Assembly (NCBI GenBank): GCA_003162615.1
Contig: PMNG01000004.1
Location: forward strand, 2,549 to 9,167
Direction of reading: 5' to 3'
From: Methanothrix sp.
Lineage (GTDB): Archaea > Halobacteriota > Methanosarcinia > Methanotrichales > Methanotrichaceae
DNA: 6,619 bases
In this document: positions 1 through 5,689 of the stretch, in pieces
Numbering within the stretch: the first letter of the stretch is position 1
Layout of the letters: each line of letters opens with the position of its first letter
The notes under the pieces: model-generated
Seen by the model: the letters and a program-made list of their open reading frames with translations, nothing else
The model's database searches: none
Told to the model about the DNA's origin: nothing
Position numbers and translations under genes: made by a program

Positions 1-171
1 GGGTCCAAGGTCGTCTTTACATTTTTCTGGTCTGAGGTAAGCAGGTGGGAAGGCATCAATTTTGAAATTGAAATCGCACCTAAAGAAAAAAATGAGATTG
101 TTAGACATTTGACATACTCCTCTAATGGAATGTCATTCTCTGCAGAACGGAGGGATAAAAATGAAGAATGA
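1..171 (+). CDS. 3' end of an upstream gene, product not identified (partial)
   Basis: Frame 1 is open from the first base to a TGA at 169-171, giving 56 residues, while the other two forward frames stop early. The peptide reads like protein: a beta-rich stretch with the aromatic motif FTFFW, then RWEG about 7 residues later, then alternating residues (INFEIEIAP) and a charged tail. FTF-x-W followed by RWEG recalls the last beta-sandwich strands of some carbohydrate-active proteins, but this is pattern memory only. The stop lies 11 bases inside the sugar-porter gene, which would make this the preceding gene of the same operon. The start is outside the window. An open frame this short can arise by chance, so confidence is moderate. 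Confidence 0.5.
   Translation, partial: GSKVVFTFFWSEVSRWEGINFEIEIAPKEKNEIVRHLTYSSNGMSFSAERRDKNEE
149..154 (+). promoter_or_regulatory. Shine-Dalgarno site of the sugar porter
   Basis: GGAGGG lies 6 bases before the ATG at 161. This decides the start: the in-frame ATG at 125 has no comparable site and would add 12 residues (MECHSLQNGGIK), partly encoded by the ribosome site itself. Confidence 0.85.
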
Positions 172-1546
172 GAATAAGGCTAAAAGGGAAGTGAAGCCTT
201 TTGTCTACGTTGCTGTAGGGGTCGCGGCTCTCGGTGGCCTGCTCTTCGGCTACGATACGGGCGTTATCTCCGGGGCGATACTGTTCATTACAAAGCAGTT
301 TTCTCTATCAACCACCATGGAGGAGATTGTCGTCAGTGCCGTTTTGATTGGCGCAGTTATTGGTGCAGTTATTGGAGGTGCTCTGGCTGACCGCTTCGGG
401 CGCCGCAGACTGATAATACTGGCTGGCATTATCTTTACTGTTACCGCCATCGGTACGGCTCTGGCACCAACGGTTACATGGTTGATTACTGGTAGGATCG
501 TTACGGGAATCGCTATCGGGATTGCTTCATTCATCTCTCCGATGTACATTGCCGAACTGGTACCGGCAAAAGTCCGCGGTGCCCTGGTAGCTGTCAACAT
601 GCTTGCGATTACCACAGGCATCGTTATTGCTTACCTGGCGGACTATTCACTGTCTGGCATCGGCATCCAGGGATGGAGATATATGTTTGGCCTGGCGGCA
701 ATACCATCTTTCATCCTGTCTATTGCAATGTGGCGGTTACCTGATAGCCCGCGCTGGTTGATCAGCAAGTCAAAGGTGGAAGAGGCGAGGCGGGTTTTAC
801 AGCATGCGCGGACGGTGTCAGATGTAAGCCCGGAAATTACGGACATCCAGAAAAGCATGGAAAAACAGGGTGTCGCCGGGATGAAGGGACTCTTCCAGCC
901 TTCACTTAGGATGCCGATGATTGTCGGCTTGGGGCTGGCCGTATTTCAGCAGATAACAGGAATTAACACGGTGATCTATTACGCCCCGACCATTTTCAAG
1001 TTCGTCGGCATTACCGCCGTGGGTCCTGCGATCCTGGCCGGAGCCGGTTTGACCATGGTGATGTGGCTTTTTCATGTGCTGTCCATCTTTCTGCTGGACC
1101 GTGTCGGCCGGAGGCCTTTGTTACTGGTCGGAGTGGCCGGCCAGATTATTGGGCTGGCGATCTTGGGCGCGGCTTTCCAGTTCCAGCAGTTGGCGAGTTT
1201 CAAAAGTTATGTCGCCATTGGCGGACTGGTGCTCTATGTTGCGTGTTTCGCCTTTGGACTCGGGCCGATCTTCTGGCTGCTGATTTCCGAGATCTATCCA
1301 CTGAAGATTCGTGGTGCGGCCATGAGCGCCGTGACGGTCACTAACTGGGCATTGAATCTGGTGGTGGCCGTGACCTTCCTGACCCTGGTCGGGGTTCTGG
1401 GGCACGCGGGAACTTTCTGGTTATATGGCGTAATAGCTGTCGTCGCCTGGGTCTTCTTTTATCGGCTGGTGCCGGAAACCAACGGAAAAAGTCTTGAACA
1501 GATTGAAGACCACTGGCGAGCGGGAAAGCATCCACGGGAATTATGA
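161..1546 (+). CDS. MFS sugar porter (XylE/AraE/GLUT type), probable sugar:H+ symporter
   Basis: This 461-residue inner-membrane transporter has the usual length and about 12 hydrophobic helices. Sugar-porter marks appear in order: GGLLFGYDTG in helix 1 (D32), ADRFGRRR (76-83), a helix-4 arginine (R112), SPMYIAELVPAKVRG, PDSPRWL, QQITGIN (Q263, Q264, N269), LDRVGRRP, GPIFWLLISEIYP (W372), TNW (N395, W396) and VPETNGKSLEQIE. By family knowledge, D32 and R112 match the XylE pair D27/R133 used in proton coupling; GLUT uniporters lack the aspartate. Q263, Q264, N269, W372 and W396 match sugar contacts in XylE. One contact is unusual: the helix-5 glutamine (XylE Q168, GLUT1 Q161) appears to be M147. 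The gene lies 19 bases before a GH39 glycosidase, so the cargo is probably a pentose, hexose or short glycoside. The exact substrate cannot be read from the sequence. Confidence 0.95.
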   Translation: MKNENKAKREVKPFVYVAVGVAALGGLLFGYDTGVISGAILFITKQFSLSTTMEEIVVSAVLIGAVIGAVIGGALADRFGRRRLIILAGIIFTVTAIGTALAPTVTWLITGRIVTGIAIGIASFISPMYIAELVPAKVRGALVAVNMLAITTGIVIAYLADYSLSGIGIQGWRYMFGLAAIPSFILSIAMWRLPDSPRWLISKSKVEEARRVLQHARTVSDVSPEITDIQKSMEKQGVAGMKGLFQPSLRMPMIVGLGLAVFQQITGINTVIYYAPTIFKFVGITAVGPAILAGAGLTMVMWLFHVLSIFLLDRVGRRPLLLVGVAGQIIGLAILGAAFQFQQLASFKSYVAIGGLVLYVACFAFGLGPIFWLLISEIYPLKIRGAAMSAVTVTNWALNLVVAVTFLTLVGVLGHAGTFWLYGVIAVVAWVFFYRLVPETNGKSLEQIEDHWRAGKHPREL

Positions 1547-1550
1547 AAAC

Positions 1551-1558
1551 AAGGAGGT
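1551..1558 (+). promoter_or_regulatory. Strong Shine-Dalgarno site of the GH39 gene
   Basis: AAGGAGGT, close to a full anti-16S match, lies 7 bases before the ATG at 1566. It rules out the in-frame ATG at 1494, which sits inside the porter gene and would add 24 unrelated residues. Confidence 0.9.
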
Positions 1559-1565
1559 ATGCCTC

Positions 1566-3038
1566 ATGAATCATGTCCAATTTAGCTGTTGCCTATCGGA
1601 CAAGTCAGCAGATCTGCCGCATTTTTGGGAGCATACAGTTGGCAGTGGGCATGCCCCACTGGCGCTCCGCGCAGACTGGCAACAGCAGTTACAGGAGTGC
1701 CATGAGCAACTTGGCTTTCTCCATACTCGCTTTCACGGGTTGCTGTGCGACGATATGGGGACGCTCATAGATGAAGGGGACCTGTTGCTCTACTCGTTCT
1801 TCAACGCCGATCAAATCTGTGATTTCCTCCTGTCGATCGGGATGAAACCGTTCGTCGAACTGAGTTTCATGCCGTCGACACTCTCCTCCGGCAACAAGAC
1901 TGTGTTCCATTATCGTGCCAACGTGACGCCGCCCAAAGATTACGCCCAGTGGGCAAAGTTGATCGGCAAGCTGGCAACGCATTGGGTCGAGCGCTACGGC
2001 ATCGACGAAGTCAGGACGTGGTTCTTCGAAGTGTGGAATGAACCTAACATCAAGGCATTCTGGACAGGCACGCAAGCCGATTATTTCAAGCTCTATCGCT
2101 TCACCGCGCAGGCGATTAAAGAGGTGGATGATCGACTGCAGGTGGGCGGGCCCGCGACCGCGAATAACGAATGGATCACGGAGTTTTTGAATTTCTGCGA
2201 GAAGAACAAAGTGCCGGTGGATTTCATTAGCACGCACCACTATCCTACGGATGCGCTGGGCTCAATTGGCGAAGATACCGAGACGCAGCTTGCTCACAGC
2301 CAACGGAGCGTTCTTCGCGAGTGGGCGCAGGAGACGCACCGCAAGGCGCGCGGAAAACCGCTATACTACACGGAATGGAGTTCGTCCTCTAACCCGCGTG
2401 ACCATCTGCACGATGAGCCTTACACTGCGGCAGTCATCATCAAAACAATGATGGAGGCCAGAGGGCTCGTGCAAGGCTACAGCTTCTGGACGTTCACGGA
2501 TATTTTCGAGGAGAACTACATGCCTGCGACCGCGTTCGAGGGTGGCTTCGGCCTGCTTACTCTGCAGGGGGTCGCTAAACCCTCTTACCGTGCCTTCGAG
2601 CTGTTGCACCGCCTCGGCGTCGATGAATTACCCGTAGACGGGGTGCACGAAACGGTGGATGTCTGGGTCGTGCGCGGTCGCAACGCCGTTACGATTCTGC
2701 TGACGAACCATGCACTGCCGCGGCATCCGATTGAGACCGAGTCTGTTCACATCCAACTGACAGGCCTTCTGTCGCCACGCAACGTCTATATCGAGCGCAT
2801 CGATGACAATCACGCAAATGCGAAGCGGCTCTGGATTGAAATGGGTTCGCCTTCCCTTCCCACGAAGCGGGAAGTCGAACAGTTGCATGCGGCATCCCAA
2901 ATCGTTCGCGAGCCCTTACAGTGGAAGTACGAAGCTGAAATTCTCCACCTGGAGCTTGCAATCCCGCCGCACGCGATCGCTGCCATCACTGTGGAGTTGG
3001 CGCCGAAGCGACTAAGGGAGACTCTCAAACATGAATGA
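1566..3038 (+). CDS. xynB: GH39 family glycosidase, beta-xylosidase type
   Basis: The 490-residue protein has the usual GH39 length (about 500). Such enzymes remove xylose from the non-reducing end of xylo-oligosaccharides with retention of configuration; the family also holds alpha-L-iduronidases and others, so the substrate is inferred. The N-terminus (FWEHTVGSGHAPLALRADW, then RFHGLLCDDMG) is typical of bacterial GH39. The acid/base is E159 in EVWNEPN and the nucleophile E270 in YYTEWSSS, close to E160 and E277 of Thermoanaerobacterium XynB. STHHYPTD (222-229) and FWTFTDIFEE line the barrel. The rest (ERIDDNHANAKRLWIEMGSP, ending HAIAAITVEL) is the family's C-terminal beta-sandwich, so the protein is complete. 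No signal peptide or lipobox is seen, so it should be cytoplasmic. It follows the porter gene by 19 bases and overlaps the next gene by 8. The symbol is by family analogy. Confidence 0.92.
   Translation: MNHVQFSCCLSDKSADLPHFWEHTVGSGHAPLALRADWQQQLQECHEQLGFLHTRFHGLLCDDMGTLIDEGDLLLYSFFNADQICDFLLSIGMKPFVELSFMPSTLSSGNKTVFHYRANVTPPKDYAQWAKLIGKLATHWVERYGIDEVRTWFFEVWNEPNIKAFWTGTQADYFKLYRFTAQAIKEVDDRLQVGGPATANNEWITEFLNFCEKNKVPVDFISTHHYPTDALGSIGEDTETQLAHSQRSVLREWAQETHRKARGKPLYYTEWSSSSNPRDHLHDEPYTAAVIIKTMMEARGLVQGYSFWTFTDIFEENYMPATAFEGGFGLLTLQGVAKPSYRAFELLHRLGVDELPVDGVHETVDVWVVRGRNAVTILLTNHALPRHPIETESVHIQLTGLLSPRNVYIERIDDNHANAKRLWIEMGSPSLPTKREVEQLHAASQIVREPLQWKYEAEILHLELAIPPHAIAAITVELAPKRLRETLKHE
3014..3020 (+). 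promoter_or_regulatory. Weak Shine-Dalgarno site inside the GH39 gene, for the next gene
   Basis: AAGGGAG lies 10 bases before the ATG at 3031, a longer spacing than at the other starts. Ribosomes ending GH39 at 3036-3038 stop right on this start, so translational coupling probably helps. Confidence 0.5.
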
Positions 3039-4350
3039 TCCAAAGGTCAGTCCCGAGGTGATGAAGGCGTTGCAACGCAAGGCGTTCGACTACTTCGTTT
3101 ACGAATCAAACCAGCTTAACGGCCTGGTTGTGGACAAGACGCAGGCAGGAGCGCCGGCGAGTATCGCGGCCATCGGGCTGGCGTTGTCGTCTTACCCCGT
3201 CGGCGTCGAGCGCGGTTTCATCAACCGCGCACAAGCAATCGAGCAAACCCTGGCGACCTCGCGCTTTTTCCGCGACAGCGTCCAGAGCACTGATCCCGAT
3301 GCGACCGGCTACAGGGGTTTCTATTACCATTTTCTTGACATGGTCAGCGGAAAGCGCGTATGGAAGTGCGAACTGTCCACGATCGATACCGCTATTCTCC
3401 TGGCAGGCATGCTGACTGCAGCAGTATATTTCTCGGACAGCACCGCCGACGAACGCGAAATCCGTGCGCTCGCCAATGAGCTATACCAGCGCACCGATTG
3501 GAATTGGGCCCAAAACGGCGGGATAACCGTTACCCACGGTTGGAAACCCGAAAGCGGCTTTCTACCATACCGCTGGCAAGGCTATGATGAGGCTCTGTTT
3601 CTTTATCTGCTCGGGCTCGGTTCGCCGACCCATCCGCTGCCGAAAGAAAGTTATGTCCAATGGACCTCCACTTACGAGTGGAGAAAGATCTACGGTCATG
3701 AGTTCTTGTACTCTGGACCGCTATTTACACACCAGATCTCTCATATCTGGATCGATTTTCGCGGAATCCAGGACGACTATATGCGCCGCAAGAGCATTGA
3801 TTATTTCGAGAACAGCCGCCGAGCGACCTATGTTCAGCAGCAGTATGCGATTGACAATCCCGCTAAATTCAACGGCTATGGCGCAAAGTGCTGGGGCATC
3901 ACCGCAAGCGACGGCCCCGGGCCGGCGAAGCGCATGATCAAGGGGCACGAGCGGCAATTCTTTGACTACGTAGCGCGCGGCGTGCCAGCCGGCCCTGACG
4001 ATGGAAGCATCGCCCCCTGGGCGGTGGCCGCTTCACTCCCTTTTGCACCCGAGATCGTGCTGCCGACGCTTCAATACTTCGAGAAGCTGAAGCTGCGCGA
4101 GAAAGATCCCTACGGCTTCAGAGCCACCTTCAACGCCACTTTTGCCGACAGATCCGATCCGTCACAATGGTGGGTATCCCCATTCCACTATGGTCTCAAC
4201 CAGGGGCCAATCGTTTTGATGATCGAAAATTACCGATCTGGCCTTCTCTGGCGTCTCATGCGTCAATGCGCCTATCTCGTCACGGGGCTTCGCCGGGCTG
4301 GTTTTTGGGGTGGTTGGCTCGGAGCATGCGATGAGGCAAAAGTGGATTGA
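3031..4350 (+). CDS. PF10091/COG5368 'glucoamylase-family' protein, GH144-related putative glycosidase
   Basis: This 439-residue protein matches, by remembered family pattern, the PF10091 glycoamylase-like domain over its whole length. Landmarks are FDYFVYE (19-25), YPVGVERGFI, GFYYHFLD, CELSTIDTA (113-121), DWNWAQNGG, HGWKPESGFLPYRW, GYDEALFLYLLGLGSPTHP (E187), GPLFTHQISHIWIDFRG, ENSRRATYVQQQYAI, CWGITASDGPGP, GPDDGSIAPWAV, SPFHYGLNQGPIVLMIENY and RRAGFWGGWL at the end. The fold is expected to be an (alpha/alpha)6 barrel. Characterised GH144 members are endo-beta-1,2-glucanases, but this subgroup has ELSTIDTA where they have a DLVET-type motif, so activity on starch or beta-1,2-glucan should not be assumed. 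Likely acidic active-site residues are E114, D119 and E187 (inference). There is no signal peptide, so it should be cytoplasmic. Its start overlaps the GH39 stop by 8 bases, implying joint production and perhaps a shared substrate. M11 (3061) is a less likely start. Confidence 0.88.
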   Translation: MNDPKVSPEVMKALQRKAFDYFVYESNQLNGLVVDKTQAGAPASIAAIGLALSSYPVGVERGFINRAQAIEQTLATSRFFRDSVQSTDPDATGYRGFYYHFLDMVSGKRVWKCELSTIDTAILLAGMLTAAVYFSDSTADEREIRALANELYQRTDWNWAQNGGITVTHGWKPESGFLPYRWQGYDEALFLYLLGLGSPTHPLPKESYVQWTSTYEWRKIYGHEFLYSGPLFTHQISHIWIDFRGIQDDYMRRKSIDYFENSRRATYVQQQYAIDNPAKFNGYGAKCWGITASDGPGPAKRMIKGHERQFFDYVARGVPAGPDDGSIAPWAVAASLPFAPEIVLPTLQYFEKLKLREKDPYGFRATFNATFADRSDPSQWWVSPFHYGLNQGPIVLMIENYRSGLLWRLMRQCAYLVTGLRRAGFWGGWLGACDEAKVD

Positions 4351-4412
4351 TTTTGTCAATGAAGCCACATGAGCCTCCGCCCCTGAACCTACGACAATAA
4401 GATTGGACCTAA

Positions 4413-4432
4413 AGCAGAATGTACTATCTGCT
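4413..4432. repeat. Short inverted repeat in the convergent gap
   Basis: AGCAGA (4413-4418) and TCTGCT (4427-4432) are perfect complements around an 8-base loop. TAAAGCAG also occurs twice (4410-4417 and 4432-4439). It lies 60 bases after the PF10091 stop. There is no T-run, so a terminator role is weakly supported. Confidence 0.35.
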
Positions 4433-4474
4433 AAAGCAGGGTTTGCTATCCAATCACTTTGCTGCTGGACGGCT

Positions 4475-4520
4475 GGCTGGAATGGCAGCATTGTACCGGC
4501 GATCCGCCTGGATTCCAGCC
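4475..4520. repeat. Nested inverted repeat between convergent genes, possible terminator or structured 3' end
   Basis: GGCTGGAAT (4475-4483) and ATTCCAGCC (4512-4520) form a perfect 9-base stem. Inside its loop GGCG (4498-4501) and CGCC (4505-4508) form a second short stem with a 3-base loop. The element sits in the 241-base gap between the two convergent genes, where transcription from both sides must end. No U-tract follows on either strand, so it is not a textbook intrinsic terminator. The rest of 4351-4591 shows no supported gene. Confidence 0.4.
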
Positions 4521-4591
4521 CTGCCTCCACGAGTCGAGCCGCCTAAGGTAAGCACGAATTGTGGCATTCGCTTCACTTTCTACCCCGGCGA

Positions 4592-5143
4592 TTAAGAGAT
4601 CTTCTTCTCGGCCGCCTGCACCATCTCTTCCGGCAGCTTGTATTTTTGAGCGATCTTCAAGGCCATGTGGTAAAGGCCAGCTTGCATATGCTGCTCATAA
4701 GACTTCATGGCCGCTTGCCGCTTCATCTCTTGCGGAAGATCGAATTCCTCGGCGATCTCGGCCGCGTTCTTGATCAGACCAAAGCTCGTGCTCTTATTGA
4801 AGGCCTGGATCGCAGCCTCCCGGACCATATTCTCGGGCAGCCCGTATTCCTTGGCATACTCGGCAGCAACCCTGTAAAACTCGTTGTCGATTTTTCTATT
4901 GAATGATCTCTGGGCAGCCTCCAGGCGTAGATCGGCGGGAAGGCCGTACTTCTTTGCCAGATCTGCGGCAAGGGAATAGTCGCCTTTCTTCATATTGGCA
5001 TCATAGGCTTTACGAACTGCCTCTAATAGCATATCATTTGGCAGACCTAAGTCGGACTTGATCTTTGCCGCCTCCAGGTAGGCACCCAGGTCCATCTTTA
5101 CGGCAAACTGCCTCGCGCCTTCGGCCAGCTTACTATCAGCCAT
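4592..5143 (-). CDS. Small 34-residue-repeat alpha-solenoid protein (TPR/PPR-like), function unknown
   Basis: The start is the ATG giving MADSKLAEG, set by GGAGG five bases upstream; two further in-frame ATGs upstream (5176 and 5155) lack such sites. The 183-residue product is rich in Ala, Glu, Lys and Leu, with no signal peptide or membrane segment, so it should be soluble and cytoplasmic. After about 20 residues it consists of five units, each an 'LP-x2-M/L-x3-A' helix, a short turn, and a 'Y-x2-A-A-x2-A-x2-Y-G' helix. The LP pairs fall at residues 34, 68, 102, 136 and 170, an exact 34-residue step. That is the length of TPR units, but the conserved positions do not follow the classic TPR pattern well. 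Such solenoids usually bind other proteins or peptides; the partner here is unknown. It stands alone on the minus strand, convergent with the glycosidase operon. I do not recognise a named family. Confidence 0.8.
   Translation of the reverse strand: MADSKLAEGARQFAVKMDLGAYLEAAKIKSDLGLPNDMLLEAVRKAYDANMKKGDYSLAADLAKKYGLPADLRLEAAQRSFNRKIDNEFYRVAAEYAKEYGLPENMVREAAIQAFNKSTSFGLIKNAAEIAEEFDLPQEMKRQAAMKSYEQHMQAGLYHMALKIAQKYKLPEEMVQAAEKKIS
4610..5080 (-). repeat. Five tandem coding repeats of about 102 bp
   Basis: Covers residues 22-178 of the solenoid protein. The YGLP-type junction recurs as LGLP, YGLP, YGLP, FDLP and YKLP, each 34 codons apart. At the DNA level the copies have diverged well, as comparing the codons around each LP shows, so the expansion is old and held by protein selection rather than a recent slip. 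No insertion or deletion disturbs the period. Confidence 0.85.
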
Positions 5144-5148
5144 GGTAT

Positions 5149-5153
5149 CCTCC
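5149..5153 (-). promoter_or_regulatory. Shine-Dalgarno site of the solenoid gene
   Basis: GGAGG on the minus strand, 5 bases before the ATG whose first base is 5143. It fixes the start at MADSK and makes the two upstream in-frame ATGs unlikely. Confidence 0.8.
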
Positions 5154-5305
5154 ATAAATTTATTACCACTTTTCATGCAATGCGATTCTTTTACAATTAC
5201 TATTGTTGTCTTAAGAATAAGAACCTATCAGTCCTCACTGCCCCATCTGGAAGATTTGTTATAAAGGCATACTACTTTGTGGTTGGAAACTTTCTTTGTA
5301 GCTCC

Positions 5306-5319
5306 CTTACTCCAGTAAG
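5306..5319. repeat. Perfect 6+6 palindrome, possible operator half
   Basis: CTTACT and AGTAAG are exact reverse complements separated by CC. It lies 163 bases upstream of the solenoid start, close to a second palindrome. A repressor or activator site is one reading; no matching known operator is recognised. Confidence 0.35.
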
Positions 5320-5331
5320 ATAGATCTCTGA

Positions 5332-5349
5332 AGGTAGGTCGACCTGCCT
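5332..5349. repeat. 18-base near-perfect palindrome around GTCGAC, possible operator
   Basis: AGGTAGGTCGACCTGCCT: the central 10 bases (AGGTCGACCT, 5336-5345) are perfectly palindromic and the outer AGG/CCT pairs also match, leaving one imperfect pair (T5335/G5346). No T-run follows, so an operator-like protein site fits better than a terminator. It starts 12 bases after the 5306-5319 palindrome. Confidence 0.4.
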
Positions 5350-5367
5350 CATAATTTTAAGATCAGT

Positions 5368-5583
5368 TCAGAACATAGTGATGTGGGCGATGACTGCTGC
5401 CAGACTGAAATGGGCAAATCCGTAATAGGCTAGTGCGAAACTTTTCGACATTTCGATCTGATGATGGGGGTGGAAATGATAGTTATAACTACTTGTAAAA
5501 AGAAAATACGATGCTACAGAGGCGATGATGTGAAGGTTGTAGATCCAGCATGCAGATGGGGATCGAGGATAAATGGGCCGCAT
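5368..5583 (-). CDS. Doubtful small membrane protein or gene remnant with His-rich loop
   Basis: A 71-residue reading from ATG (MRPIYPRSPSACW...) to TGA contains two hydrophobic stretches, about residues 13-30 (IYNLHIIASVASYFLF) and 49-71 (FALAYYGFAHFSLAAVIAH), joined by a His-rich loop (YNYHFHPHHQ). Third codon positions favour C in places, as in a real gene. Against it, there is no convincing Shine-Dalgarno site, the frame stays open upstream into the antisense of the dehydrogenase, and no family is recognised. It might be a small two-helix membrane protein, the surviving C-terminal end of a decayed larger one, or chance. Confidence 0.28.
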   Translation of the reverse strand: MRPIYPRSPSACWIYNLHIIASVASYFLFTSSYNYHFHPHHQIEMSKSFALAYYGFAHFSLAAVIAHITMF

Positions 5584-5623
5584 ATAAATCCGAGTACAAG
5601 AGAATGAGGTACTCCTTCTGAAA

Positions 5624-5651
5624 TATCTCAGATAAGAAGAAGTTTGAGATA
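5624..5651 (+). repeat. Hairpin ahead of the dehydrogenase gene
   Basis: TATCTCAGAT (5624-5633) pairs with GTTTGAGATA (5642-5651): seven perfect pairs, then two G-U pairs and one A-U pair, around the loop AAGAAGAA. It ends 38 bases before the start codon, so it could be a leader hairpin or an operator dyad overlapping the possible -10 (5648-5653). Confidence 0.35.
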
Positions 5652-5679
5652 ATCCGAAGAAATACATAGAGTCATGATC

Positions 5680-5685
5680 GAGAGG
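5680..5685 (+). promoter_or_regulatory. Shine-Dalgarno site of the dehydrogenase
   Basis: GAGAGG lies 4 bases before the ATG at 5690. The spacing is short but acceptable, and the resulting N-terminus (MRIVVADP) is a natural first beta-strand for the family. Confidence 0.6.
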
Positions 5686-5689
5686 TAAA

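Larger units (their letters stand above)
5144..5689. other. A+T-rich divergent intergenic region
   Basis: This 546-base gap lies between the start of the minus-strand solenoid gene and the start of the plus-strand dehydrogenase, so it should carry both promoters. I see no confident -35/-10 pair. GATAAT (5648-5653) is a possible -10 for the dehydrogenase, but its -35 partner is poor. The gap holds two palindromes (5306-5319 and 5332-5349), a doubtful minus-strand ORF (5368-5583) and a hairpin (5624-5651), listed separately. Confidence 0.6.

Noticed and set aside
125..160. Earlier in-frame start for the sugar porter
   Set aside because: No ribosome site before 125, and the extra 12 residues overlap the strong GGAGGG that serves the ATG at 161.
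1494..1565. Earlier in-frame start for GH39
   Set aside because: It lies inside the porter gene, while AAGGAGGT directly precedes the ATG at 1566 and the known family N-terminus begins after it.
1689..2240. 183-residue minus-strand open frame
   Set aside because: Fully antisense to the conserved GH39 catalytic barrel; the protein shows no family motif.
1566..4350. Secreted polysaccharide-degrading enzymes
   Set aside because: Neither N-terminus (MNHVQFSCCLSDKSAD and MNDPKVSPEVMKALQRK) has the basic, hydrophobic and cleavage-site parts of a signal peptide. The CC pair in GH39 is not a lipobox because no hydrophobic run precedes it.
4162..4530. 122-residue minus-strand open frame across the end of the PF10091 gene
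   Set aside because: Most of it is antisense to the conserved C-terminus (HYGLNQGPIVLMIENY), and it has no recognisable domain or ribosome site.
4559..4906. 115-residue plus-strand open frame
   Set aside because: Antisense to the periodic repeat protein; its Leu- and Arg-rich pattern mirrors the repeats on the other strand.
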